A stretch of DNA of 51,093 bases from DAITQM01 sp039794245 (GTDB lineage Bacteria > Pseudomonadota > Gammaproteobacteria > Xanthomonadales > Wenzhouxiangellaceae): contig JBDIVS010000020.1 of NCBI GenBank assembly GCA_039794245.1, forward strand, positions 1-51,093. Direction: 5' to 3'. A program made the position numbers and the translations under genes. This document shows positions 1 to 7,768 of this stretch, in pieces. The notes beneath the pieces are model-generated. The model was not told the origin of the DNA. It saw only the letters and a program-made list of their open reading frames with translations, and searched no databases. Numbering within the stretch: position 1 is the stretch's first letter; each line of letters starts with the position of its first letter.

Positions 1-122
1 TCGAAGTCCTTGCCGCTTGCGGCATCGAACCCGCACAGCCAGGCCTGGCGGACGCAGCGGCTGATGCAGTGGTAGTAACCGGCCTGCTCGGGGTTGACGG
101 TATGGGCGCGGGGGTAAGTCAT
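1..122 (-). pseudogene. RAYT-type transposase, N-terminal part, cut by window edge
   Basis: Read on the minus strand from the ATG at 122, this gives MTYPRAHTVNPEQAGYYHCI followed by SRCVRQAWLCGFDAASGKDF. The YHCISRCVRQAWLCG stretch is typical of the N-terminus of REP-associated tyrosine (Y1, IS200/IS605-like) transposases. The catalytic HUH and Tyr regions are outside the window, so I cannot say whether this copy is complete. It is nearly identical to the copy at 328-486, which stops after 52 residues, and to the head at 51062. RAYTs are single-copy or low-copy enzymes thought to mobilise REP palindromes, and a REP hairpin lies directly upstream at 202-219. Confidence 0.75.
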
Positions 123-201
123 GGGACTATGGTGCCAAAGCCACGGCGGCTGGGGTATCGGCCAAGATCGCGCCTGGGTGTAGGCCGGGGCCGATATGGG
201 G

Positions 202-219
202 TGTCAGCAGGGGCTGATA
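202..219. repeat. REP-like hairpin upstream of RAYT copy A
   Basis: TGTCAGC, a 4-base loop, then GCTGATA form a 7-bp stem with one mismatch, about 80 bases upstream of the RAYT start at 122. The equivalent sites are 566-583 and, with a perfect stem, 50965-50982. Confidence 0.7.
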
Positions 220-327
220 AATCATGACTGTCCTTTAAGCCCGGTGTTTCTTTAAGCCCGCTTTAAGCCCGTTGCGGTGACTGTCCTTGAAGCTTGGTGC
301 TTGATGCTTGATGACTGTCCTTGAAGC

Positions 328-486
328 TTACAGGATGCGGGCCTCGATCCAGGCGCGGCGGTGGTCGAAGTCCTTGCCGTTTGCGGCATCGAACCCGCAC
401 AGCCAGGCCTGGCGGACGCAGCGGCTGATGCAGTGGTAGTAACCGGCCTGCTCGGGGTTGACGGTATGGGCGCGGGGGTAAGTCAT
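328..486 (-). pseudogene. Truncated RAYT transposase, 52 codons
   Basis: The ATG at 486 opens the same RAYT N-terminus as the copy at 122. The frame continues through KDFDHRRAWIEARIL and stops at TAA (328-330). Full RAYTs of this class are a few hundred residues long and carry an HUH motif and a catalytic Tyr, so this is only the head of the gene. Directly after the stop, the short repeat array and leader of the next unit begin, so the truncation point coincides with the repeat boundary. One Ser-to-Asn difference from copy A is visible (AANGKDF against AASGKDF). It cannot encode an active transposase by itself. Confidence 0.8.
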
Positions 487-565
487 GGGACTATGGTGCC
501 AAAGCCACGGCGGCTGGGGTATCGGCCAAGATCGCGCCTGGGTGTAGGCCGGGGCCGATATGGGG

Positions 566-583
566 TGTCAGCAGGGGCTGATA
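566..583. repeat. REP-like hairpin upstream of RAYT copy B
   Basis: Same sequence as 202-219, shifted by the 364-base repeat period: a TGTCAGC / GCTGATA stem with a loop of 4. Confidence 0.7.
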
Positions 584-696
584 AATCATGACTGTCCTTT
601 AAGCCCGGTGTTTCTTTAAGCCCGCTTTAAGCCCGTTGCGGTGACTGTCCTTGAAGCTTGGTGCTTGATGCTTGATGACTGTCCTTGAAACTTACT

Positions 697-1295
697 CCCG
701 CAGGGAGATCACCCAGGAAGTTGCCGACCTCGTTGGCCACGGAGATGCCGGCGCCGCCGTGTTCGACCAGCATGGGCACGACCCAATCCAGTACCGCTCA
801 GTAACGCGCAAGGACCTCCGGGTCGTCGAACGGCCTGCCTGCCAGATCCGCGGGGAGAGCAAACGTGTTGGACTCCTCCGCGAGCGAGTGGAACGTGAGG
901 AAGATCGCCAAGCCGTCGTCGGAGAGCGGCTCCAGGACCTCGCGCAGCGCTGTCTCGTCGAACTCGTTGGGGCGAGGCTCGAAGTCGACCCAGTCGACTT
1001 GTACGTGGCCGACCCGCATGCCCGCAGCGACGGCCTGCTGCCAGCGCACGTCGACCTCCACGGCGGTGACGACGGGCATCTCGGCGTTGAAGCCGACGAT
1101 CATGCCCACGTGATTCCCCGCGGGTAGCAGATCCAGGTGAAATCCGGTGGCCGTGTTGCCATTCGGGTCGGCGCTGTCAGCCCCGACGATCAGGTCGCCG
1201 ATGCCATCGCCATTGATATCCCCGGCAGCGCTGACCGAAAGGCCGGAGCGGTCACCCGCCGCCCAGCCGCGGCTAACTCCGGGGATTCCGGCATA
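697..1295 (-). pseudogene. Remnant of FG-GAP repeat / glycoside-hydrolase-like surface protein
   Basis: The minus-strand frame is open from 1295. It first reads an FG-GAP (integrin-like, calcium-binding) repeat: AAGDRSGLSVSAAGDINGDG, then DLIVGADSADPNGN. Without a break it continues into about 100 residues that resemble a TIM-barrel glycoside hydrolase: MRVGHVQVDWVDFEP, LPADLAG, FDDPEVLARY. A TGA at 798-800 interrupts it. The frame then continues with AVLDWVVPMLVEHGGAGISV and ends where the REP array begins at 697. No start codon or signal peptide is visible. The join of the two modules may be native or a recombination product. It is a dead gene, because it lacks both ends and carries an internal stop. 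Confidence 0.65.
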
Positions 1296-1401
1296 TCATG
1301 CAGTCAATCAAAAAGCGTGATCGCCAGCGCCAAGGCTGGTAGGCTAACCGCCGAGGCAGCGCGTGGCAAGACGGTTTTATGTGGGCGCGACGGAATGGCT
1401 T

Positions 1402-1433
1402 TTGTGGGAGCGACGCTTGCGTCGCTCCCACAA
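1402..1433. repeat. REP palindrome, 15-bp perfect stem
   Basis: TTGTGGGAGCGACGC, a two-base TT loop, then GCGTCGCTCCCACAA. The GTGGGAGCGnC core is the classic REP type seen across pseudomonads, xanthomonads and related gammaproteobacteria. It differs from the REP next to the RAYT copies here. A diverged half-site (GTGGGCGCGACGGAATGG) lies just before it at 1381. Confidence 0.9.
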
Positions 1434-1457
1434 GGCCGTTGCAGCTGACGGGCAGTC

Positions 1458-1850
1458 TCAGTCGGCGCGCAGCGCCTTGCGACGCCGCCAGCCGAACCAG
1501 CCGAGCAGCAGGCTCAGCAGGCCGAGGCCCCAGGCATTCAGGCCGGGCACCGCGACCGGGGGGATGGGGGGGATGGCCACGGCGCCGCTCAGGCTGATCG
1601 TGTCCGGGCTGCTTGGGGCGTTGCTCTGGATGTCGAAGCTGCCGTTGAACACGCCGCCGACGCCACCCGGCGCAAAATTGACGCTGATCGTGCAGCTCGC
1701 CATCGGTTGTACGGTCACCGGCACGCCGTTGTGCACCGTGCCCTTGGCACCGGGGCGGCCGAGCGCGCTCTCGTCTGGGGGCGTTTGCGAGGAGGGCTTG
1801 CTCGAGTTCGTGTTGTTCTTGACGGTGTGCTTTTCCATAAACACGGCCAT
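1458..1850 (-). pseudogene. C-terminal fragment of IPTL-CTERM-type surface protein
   Basis: The 130-residue frame contains an ASH / choice-of-anchor-D-like strand pattern (CTISVNFAPGGVGGVFNGSF, then SLSGAVAI). It ends in a sorting signal: VPGLNAWGLGLLSLLLG followed by WFGWRRRK. A Pro-rich linker, a short W-G motif, one transmembrane helix and a basic tail are the hallmarks of IPTL/PEP-CTERM-like anchors. The N-terminal part (EKHTVKNNTNSSKPSS) looks unrelated. The frame is also open backwards into the methylase remnant, so there is no native start. It is most likely the tail of a larger exported protein left after a deletion. Confidence 0.6.
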
Positions 1851-1852
1851 CA

Positions 1853-2045
1853 GTAGCCTGAGACCATCACCTGGCAGGGCAGGCCCTTGAGCAATTCGAG
1901 CAGCACAATGTGGTCCTGCTCCGAATAGTCGAAGCGATAGCGGCGAGTCGAGCTGCGGGTGGACTTGCAGATAGGGCGGATCGCAGTAGATGAGCTCGCG
2001 GCCGCGGCACGGGTAGGCGGCAAGAAACGTGTGGGCGCCCCCGGC
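1853..2045 (-). pseudogene. DNA adenine methylase fragment, frameshifted
   Basis: On the minus strand one frame reads FLAAYPCRGRELIYCDPPYL, holding the DPPY catalytic motif of D12-class (Dam-like) N6-adenine methyltransferases. The matching continuation, RYRFDYSEQDHIVLLELLKG and LPCQVMVSGY, is in a neighbouring frame, so there is at least one indel just after DPPYL. Only about 65 of the usual 250 to 300 residues remain. Such solitary methylases are common in prophages and mobile islands, which fits this stretch of debris. Confidence 0.7.
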
Positions 2046-2153
2046 GCAACCACTCCCACTTTCGATTCATTCAGCATTTCACGACTCCTTTTTCAGACAC
2101 AATTTAACCCCAAATTCGTGTCCAGAAAAATCGGAGCCGCGGCAGTAATTGTT

Positions 2154-3524
2154 TTATTGATACCTCACTCCGTGACGGAGCACCAGATCGACGTCCTGGA
2201 GCAGTGCGATATAGCGCAGCACGTCGCCGCGCACGGCGATGATATCGGCATACTTGCCCTCTTCCACCGTACCGTAATCCTGGGCGACGCCCATCATCGC
2301 CGCTGGCCAGTAGGTCGCGGCGCGGATCGCGTCCATCGGTGCAACACCGAGGTGATTGACCCAGACATCGAGTTCGTGCCAGGTGGACTGGCTGTGAAAC
2401 TTCATCGGAATCCCCGAATCGGTGCCGACTAGCATCACTACGCCCGAGTCGCGCAATTGCTGGAATTTGCGTGCCAGGGTCGGCTTGCGCAGTGGCGTGA
2501 TCTGGAAATACGGCAGGCGCTCGGGGTGGGCGAACGAGCCGCGGATGTCGCTGATAATGTCATCGCCAAGCCCCAGATGCCACGACGGATCGTCGAGGTG
2601 CTCGTGATGGTCGCGGACGTATTCGTAGTTGTACAGTCCTTCGATGGTCGGCGTCCAGTACAGCGGGCCGAGATTCATTTTCGCCGTCCGCTCGCGGATC
2701 AGCGCGATCACGTCCGGCGGATATTCCGGCGCCGTGGCCAGTCCGGTGTGTTCGAAATTATCGACGCCGGCCAAAAGGCCGCGGCGGATTTCCTCCGGGC
2801 GGTGCGAGTGGGCGACGACCGGCAGGCCCAGTTTGTGCGCTTCATCGACCACGGCGCGCACTTCGTCCATCGTCATTTCATCTTGGTCGATGAGCTTGAT
2901 CACATCGACCCCGGCGGCGTGCAGCCGGCGCACCTTGGCGCGGCCGTCGGCTGCGCCGTCAACGCCCCAGCGGAAGATCTCGGTGCCGGGATACGGCGCA
3001 TGCTGGATGAACGGCCCGGAAACGTACAGCGTCGGGCCGGGTATCTCGCCCGCGGCGATCGCTTTTTTGACCGCGATACTGGCCTCCAGCGGGCCGCCCA
3101 GATCGCGCGCCGAGGTCACGCCGGCGAGCAGCAACTGGTGTGCTGAGGCCGGCATGATCTCGCCGGCGAAACGGGACGGATAGGTTTTGTCCCAGTGGTC
3201 GTAGTCGGCGTGGCCGTTGATCATCAGATGGACGTGCATATCCCACAGGCCGGGCAGGACGCTCATGCCCTCGGTGCTGATCATGGTGTAGCCCTCGGGG
3301 ATGGCGAGGGTACCGACCTGGCCGATCGCCTGGATCCGTTCACCGTCGATCAGGATCACGCTGTTTCTGAGCGGCGCGCCGCCGTTGCCGTCGATCAGGG
3401 TGCCGCCGCTCAGCGCCACACCGGCGTGGGCGCCGGCAGTGAGCGTACTGGCTGCGAACAACAAGGCGGCGCGTATGCCACAGCCAGACCGCGGCATCTG
3501 GTTTTGCTTCGGTTTCTGTCGCAT
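2154..3524 (-). CDS. Secreted amidohydrolase (imidazolonepropionase-like)
   Basis: 456 residues. A Sec signal peptide (basic start, hydrophobic AALLFAASTLTAGAHA) indicates export. The mature protein has the amidohydrolase-superfamily layout: an N-terminal beta sandwich (GGTLIDGNGG), the metal-binding DMHVHL motif near residue 95, a VIKLIDQDEM strand that could supply the bridging Lys, VVAHSH and NFEHTG histidines, and the late Asp in LVGTDSGI. The family is broad (prolidase-like, imidazolonepropionase-like dipeptidases and cyclic amidases), so the substrate is unknown. It is divergent from the metallo-beta-lactamase-fold gene at 3649, sharing a 124-base region. Start is the ATG at 3524. Confidence 0.85.
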   Translation of the reverse strand: MRQKPKQNQMPRSGCGIRAALLFAASTLTAGAHAGVALSGGTLIDGNGGAPLRNSVILIDGERIQAIGQVGTLAIPEGYTMISTEGMSVLPGLWDMHVHLMINGHADYDHWDKTYPSRFAGEIMPASAHQLLLAGVTSARDLGGPLEASIAVKKAIAAGEIPGPTLYVSGPFIQHAPYPGTEIFRWGVDGAADGRAKVRRLHAAGVDVIKLIDQDEMTMDEVRAVVDEAHKLGLPVVAHSHRPEEIRRGLLAGVDNFEHTGLATAPEYPPDVIALIRERTAKMNLGPLYWTPTIEGLYNYEYVRDHHEHLDDPSWHLGLGDDIISDIRGSFAHPERLPYFQITPLRKPTLARKFQQLRDSGVVMLVGTDSGIPMKFHSQSTWHELDVWVNHLGVAPMDAIRAATYWPAAMMGVAQDYGTVEEGKYADIIAVRGDVLRYIALLQDVDLVLRHGVRYQ

Positions 3525-3583
3525 CTTGCACTCCCGTTACAGTTGTTGTGGATGTTCCTGCCCGCCGCCGATTGTAATCCGGG

Positions 3584-3612
3584 TTGACCGGCGGGCGGCG
3601 CTCGCCGATACT
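3584..3612 (+). promoter_or_regulatory. Candidate sigma70 promoter for the MBL-fold gene
   Basis: TTGACC, a 17-base spacer, then GATACT lie 36 to 65 bases before the ATG at 3649, in the divergent intergenic region. The -35 is good; the -10 matches 4 of 6. Confidence 0.35.
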
Positions 3613-3648
3613 GCCCGCCTGCCCTACCCTGTACTACTGGAGTCCGAG

Positions 3649-5124
3649 ATGCGATCGACCAGGCGTGCGTTGATTTTCTTGCTGCTGTCGGCTTTGACCC
3701 CCGCTGCCAGGGCGGCTTTCTGCCCCGATCCGGCGGAATTTCTGGGCACCACCGCCTGGCGGGCAGCCGGCGAGGTCCGGTGGCGCCTGCACGGTGAAAA
3801 TCATGCGCCGGGGCAGACCTATGCCACCATGAGCCGGCAGCGGTTGTTGTCGGTGGACCTCCTCGACGGCGCTTTTAAGCCCGTACCGGGCAGCGGTGAG
3901 CTCGCCTGGCGGGTCGAAACCGTTTACCCGTTCGCCGGCCGCTGGCAGTATCGCGAAACGCTGGCCGCCGACCCGGCCCAAAGCCGTCTCGACGGCACCG
4001 ATGGTTTTCGGCCGTCGCCCGGCCATGCCTTACCGGCGATCCGCCATTACGCCCGGCTCGTGCGGCTGGTCGAACGCTTTCCGGCATTGCTGTTGTTAAC
4101 CGGTCAATACCCGGCCGGCGACAATCTTTGCATCGTCACCATCACCCATCCGAGCGGCGAGTATCGCCTGTGGATCGACGATAAAGGTCAACCCAAACGT
4201 CTGGTGCGCCAGGGGCGCGATCCGATGCTCGGCCCGGTCGAGGAGGTGGTGCAGTACCACGGCTGGGACCGGGCCTCGGCCGTACCGTTGGCCCGGCGGC
4301 TCGAGTACCAGGTTGACGGCAAGCTCGTGCGCCGCGAAATCATCAGCGAATTGACGATCGAGACGCCGCCTGCAGGCACCGCACCGCAAGATGCCGTCAC
4401 CTTGCCCCTGCCGGCTATCGACGCGATCGACGCCGGCCTGGCGCAGTGGTATCTCGGCCGTGTCGCCGGCGGCGCGCCGGCTGAGGGTTACGCCGCGCAA
4501 CCGGTAATAATCGAAACGCTCGGCAACCGCCTGTTTCACATCGTCGGCGGCAGCCACCACCAGTTGCTGATCGAAGGCAGCGACACTCTGGCCGTGGTCG
4601 ATGCGCCGTTCGACGAGCGCCGCAGCCGGGCGGTGCTCGCCGCGCTCGAGCAGCGCTGGCCCGGCAAACCGGTCAGCCACCTGATCCTGAGCCACCACCA
4701 CGACGACCACGCCGGCGGTTTCCTGGCTTATGTACAACAAGGCGCCAAGCTTGTGGTGAGCCGCGACGGTCGCCGTCATTTCGCCCTGCTGCTCGCCAAA
4801 GCAGGCTATTCGAAACCGCAAATCGAGGTTCTGAGCGGCACTCATCTGCTGTCCTTGCCGGGCACCCGGGTCGAACTGATACCGCTGCCCAACAGCCACG
4901 CCGAAGATATGCTCATCGTGTATGACCGCCATAACGGAGTGGTTTACAACAGCGATCTTTACTCGCCCGGCCGGCAGGCCCAGCATCCGCTGTGGGCGCG
5001 CGAATTTGCCCGGCAGTTGGAATGGCTCGGTATCGAACAGGCGACCATCGCCGGCGGTCATGGCCGGGGGGTCATCTCATTGGCTGAACTGCGCGCCGAA
5101 TTAGATAGTAATACTAATCAATGA
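3649..5124 (+). CDS. Secreted metallo-beta-lactamase-fold hydrolase
   Basis: 491 residues from the ATG at 3649, preceded by GGAG at good spacing. The frame is open further upstream, but this start gives a clean signal peptide (RRALIFLLLSALTPAARA) ending before AFCPDP. The C-terminal half is a metallo-beta-lactamase fold. LILSHHHDDHAGG carries HxHxDH at H349, H351, D353 and H354; PNSHAEDMLIVY and a late GGHGRGV supply further zinc ligands. The N-terminal 230 residues form a separate beta-rich region, as in outer-membrane-lipoprotein-like or SoxH/quinoprotein-related MBL proteins. The substrate is unknown. It is divergent from the secreted amidohydrolase. Confidence 0.85.
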   Translation: MRSTRRALIFLLLSALTPAARAAFCPDPAEFLGTTAWRAAGEVRWRLHGENHAPGQTYATMSRQRLLSVDLLDGAFKPVPGSGELAWRVETVYPFAGRWQYRETLAADPAQSRLDGTDGFRPSPGHALPAIRHYARLVRLVERFPALLLLTGQYPAGDNLCIVTITHPSGEYRLWIDDKGQPKRLVRQGRDPMLGPVEEVVQYHGWDRASAVPLARRLEYQVDGKLVRREIISELTIETPPAGTAPQDAVTLPLPAIDAIDAGLAQWYLGRVAGGAPAEGYAAQPVIIETLGNRLFHIVGGSHHQLLIEGSDTLAVVDAPFDERRSRAVLAALEQRWPGKPVSHLILSHHHDDHAGGFLAYVQQGAKLVVSRDGRRHFALLLAKAGYSKPQIEVLSGTHLLSLPGTRVELIPLPNSHAEDMLIVYDRHNGVVYNSDLYSPGRQAQHPLWAREFARQLEWLGIEQATIAGGHGRGVISLAELRAELDSNTNQ

Positions 5125-5137
5125 TAGATGCACACGG

Positions 5138-7747
5138 ATGATCCAACTCCCTGACGTTTTCGGCCGCCGCCCGTGGTTGAGCGAGGATCCGAAACGCCGC
5201 GCCGCCGCCGCCGCCGAAGGGGTTCAACCAGAATTGCTGGACCAACTCCCTGAACTGGCGCGCCACGATCCGGCCGCCGAGGTGCGGCTGGCGGCGCTCG
5301 CCCGGCTGGACGATTTTGCGCTCTGGTGCGAGCGGCTGGCTACCGATCCCGACCAAAGGGTCTGCGGTGTGGCGCACGACAAGGTGATAAAACACCTTCT
5401 CCAGGCCGCTACCGCTCCGGCCGCGGCGTTCAATTGGTTGGCCGGGCAGGACGACCAGGACCTCTTCACGCTTGTGGCCCACAAAGCCGCCGACCCGCGC
5501 CTGCGCGCTGCGGCGATCGGGCGTTGCACCCGGCAGGGGGCGCTGGCGACCTGCGTGCTGCACGATGACAGCCCTGATAACCGGGAACTTGCGCTGCAGC
5601 GGATCGAGCAGCCGTCAACGCTCAAGCGCCTGCACAAAATGCTACACGGCAGCGACAAGGTGTGGTTCGCCAAAGTTGAGTGCCGCATCGACGCCCTCAC
5701 CGGCGGGCAGCGTCACACCCGGCGCCGGCTCACCCAGTTGAACCGCGAGGCCGAAGCGCTGCTGCGCGGCACGGCGGGCGGCGATCTCGCAGCCGAATTC
5801 GGACGCCTGCGTGCAGCGTTTGCCGCCAGTGGAGCCGCGCCGTCGGAGCCGCTGGCCCAGCGCCTCGAAGTCAGCCTGCGGATCATCGAGGGGGCGGTGC
5901 GGCGCGGGGTGCAGCTCGCCCCTGTCCCGGCCCCGGAACCGGCAGCGGAAACCGCCACCGACACGCTGCCGCCGGCGGCCGTGCCGGACCACCCAAGCCC
6001 GGCCCTGGCGGGCCTGCAAAAACGGCTCGCCGCACTGCGCCGCGCTGCACAGGCCGGAAAGCACAACCCCACGGCGTTGGCAGTCTGGCAACGCGACTGG
6101 CACCAACAATGGGGCTCACTCGCCGCCCCTGGGCTGGCGGATCGGCATTGCGCCGAGGTCGTGCACTCGTGGCTCGGCGAAATCGACCGCTTCGCGCAAC
6201 AGCCGCCGGCCGGTGCCGAAACCGTATCGGCCGCGTCGCTGGCCGAACTGCTCGATCGGCTCCGCCAGGCCCTCGACGAGGGGCTGCTGGCCGGCGCCTA
6301 TCAAACAGCGCAGAACATCCTGGCCCTGCCGGCCCGTCGGCGCGCTTCCCGGCAGCCGGAAATCCAGGCCGCCCTCCACCGCTTGGATGAACTGCGCCGC
6401 TGGCAGCGCTGGGCCAACCATCGCCGGCGCCGCGATCTGATTCGCCAACTGCTGAGTTTCGACCGCGACGATGTCCACCCCGACGCACTCGCCGGCACCT
6501 TGCGCCAGACGTTCGCTGAATGGCAGACGCTGGAGCAACACGATCTGGCGGCCGGTTTGCCGGGCGGCGGCCGCCTGTGGCCGCGCCTGCAACAGGCGGC
6601 CGGGCGTTTGCGGCGTCGCATCGAACCGTTCACGGCGCGCCGCGAACGGTTGCACGAGACGTTCACCGAAGCGCTACAGCGTGCCATCGCCGCCGCCGAT
6701 GAATGGCTGGCGTCCGAAGCATCCGATCCCGCGGCCGGCCGGCGGCTGCGCCGCGACCTGGCCGCCGGCCTGCGGCAATTGGATCTGGTCCAGGGCAAGG
6801 CGCGGCGCGAACTGGCGAACGGTGCCCATCGCCGGCTGAAGGCCATCGCCGGACGGTTGCAGCAGGCGGCCGCCGCTGCCGACGCCCGGAAGCAGGAGCT
6901 GATCGTCGCAGTGCGCGCCTTGACACCGGGCGGTGCGGCGGCGCACCTCAAACAGCAGGTCCGCGAGTTGCAGCGCCGCTGGAAAGACGCAGGCCACGCC
7001 GGAACACGGCGCGAGCCGGCTTTATGGCGCGAATTCCGGGAAGCCATCGACGCGCTGTTTGCCGGTGCCGATGCCGAGCGGCAGGCCCGCGATGCGGCCA
7101 GCCGGGAGCGCCAGCAACGTGCCGAAGACCTGTGCAGCGCATGGGAAGCGCTCGCCGCCTTAGGTCCGGAAGCCGGGTCCGGCGACAAGCGGGCCGCGAC
7201 ACTCGCCGCCGCTTGGGGCGCGCTCGGGGCCGTACCCGAGGCGTTGCAGCGGCGCTGGCGGCAGGCCGAAAACACCTTGCGCCAACAGCACGAAAAAGCG
7301 CAGCAAGCGCGGCAAAAAGAGGCCCTGCGTACAATATGCAGCGCGGCAGCCGCGCTAAGCGCCGAGCGCCAGCAATGGATGTCGGCGGTAAACGGCGCCG
7401 GCGATGCTGCGGCGCCGCCCGCCGGGCTGGACCCACAATGGGCCGAGCTCGATCCGGCAACGCTGCAAAAACGGCTGGCCGAACAGGCCGCAGCGGCCCG
7501 CCGGGTCTGCGTCGAATTCGAATACCTGTTGCACCTGCCGTCGCCGGCCGCCGACCGGACGTTACGGATGCAGCACCAGGTGGAAATGCTCAATCGGCAA
7601 TTGGCCGGCCACGGGCTGCCGCCGCGGCAAACGCAGATCGAAGAGCTCAACCGCCGCTGGCGGGACGCCGCACCGATGAGCGAGGCGGACTACGACGCAC
7701 TGGCGGCCCGGATCGCCGCCGTCCATCGACAAATCATCGACTCCTGA
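5138..7747 (+). CDS. DUF349 domain-containing protein
   Basis: 869 residues, very rich in Ala, Arg, Gln and Glu, predicted almost entirely helical or coiled coil. The N-terminus (VFGRRPWLSEDPKRR, then repeated short HEAT-like helices with LARHDPAAEVRLAALARL) is followed by several DUF349 three-helix repeats, recognisable as LQRRWKDAGHAG and LWREFREAIDALFAGADAER. The function is not established. Family members of about 900 residues are common in gammaproteobacteria. It starts 14 bases after the MBL-fold gene and ends 21 bases before nhaC-like, so the genes may be co-transcribed. Confidence 0.85.
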   Translation: MIQLPDVFGRRPWLSEDPKRRAAAAAEGVQPELLDQLPELARHDPAAEVRLAALARLDDFALWCERLATDPDQRVCGVAHDKVIKHLLQAATAPAAAFNWLAGQDDQDLFTLVAHKAADPRLRAAAIGRCTRQGALATCVLHDDSPDNRELALQRIEQPSTLKRLHKMLHGSDKVWFAKVECRIDALTGGQRHTRRRLTQLNREAEALLRGTAGGDLAAEFGRLRAAFAASGAAPSEPLAQRLEVSLRIIEGAVRRGVQLAPVPAPEPAAETATDTLPPAAVPDHPSPALAGLQKRLAALRRAAQAGKHNPTALAVWQRDWHQQWGSLAAPGLADRHCAEVVHSWLGEIDRFAQQPPAGAETVSAASLAELLDRLRQALDEGLLAGAYQTAQNILALPARRRASRQPEIQAALHRLDELRRWQRWANHRRRRDLIRQLLSFDRDDVHPDALAGTLRQTFAEWQTLEQHDLAAGLPGGGRLWPRLQQAAGRLRRRIEPFTARRERLHETFTEALQRAIAAADEWLASEASDPAAGRRLRRDLAAGLRQLDLVQGKARRELANGAHRRLKAIAGRLQQAAAAADARKQELIVAVRALTPGGAAAHLKQQVRELQRRWKDAGHAGTRREPALWREFREAIDALFAGADAERQARDAASRERQQRAEDLCSAWEALAALGPEAGSGDKRAATLAAAWGALGAVPEALQRRWRQAENTLRQQHEKAQQARQKEALRTICSAAAALSAERQQWMSAVNGAGDAAAPPAGLDPQWAELDPATLQKRLAEQAAAARRVCVEFEYLLHLPSPAADRTLRMQHQVEMLNRQLAGHGLPPRQTQIEELNRRWRDAAPMSEADYDALAARIAAVHRQIIDS

Positions 7748-7768
7748 CATCACAAGGGCGCTTCGACA

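Larger units (their letters stand above)
1..697. repeat. Tandem direct repeat, about 330-bp unit, period 364
   Basis: Bases 1 to about 333 are repeated at 365 to about 697 with only a few substitutions. Each unit holds, read on the minus strand, several copies of TTCAAGGACAGTCA-like repeats, a REP-type hairpin, an about 80-base leader and the first codons of a RAYT transposase. The first unit runs off the left edge. The same unit recurs inverted at about 50745-51093. The 31 bases between the units (334-364) are the extra transposase codons that precede the truncation in the second copy. Confidence 0.95.

Noticed and set aside
2457..3146. Long plus-strand open frame opposite the amidohydrolase
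   Set aside because: It has no homology-like motif and lies fully antisense to a well-supported gene; it is a high-GC shadow frame.
6301..7650. 449-codon minus-strand frame opposite the DUF349 gene
   Set aside because: Very Arg/Ser/Ala-rich low-complexity translation antisense to a recognised family; a compositional artefact.
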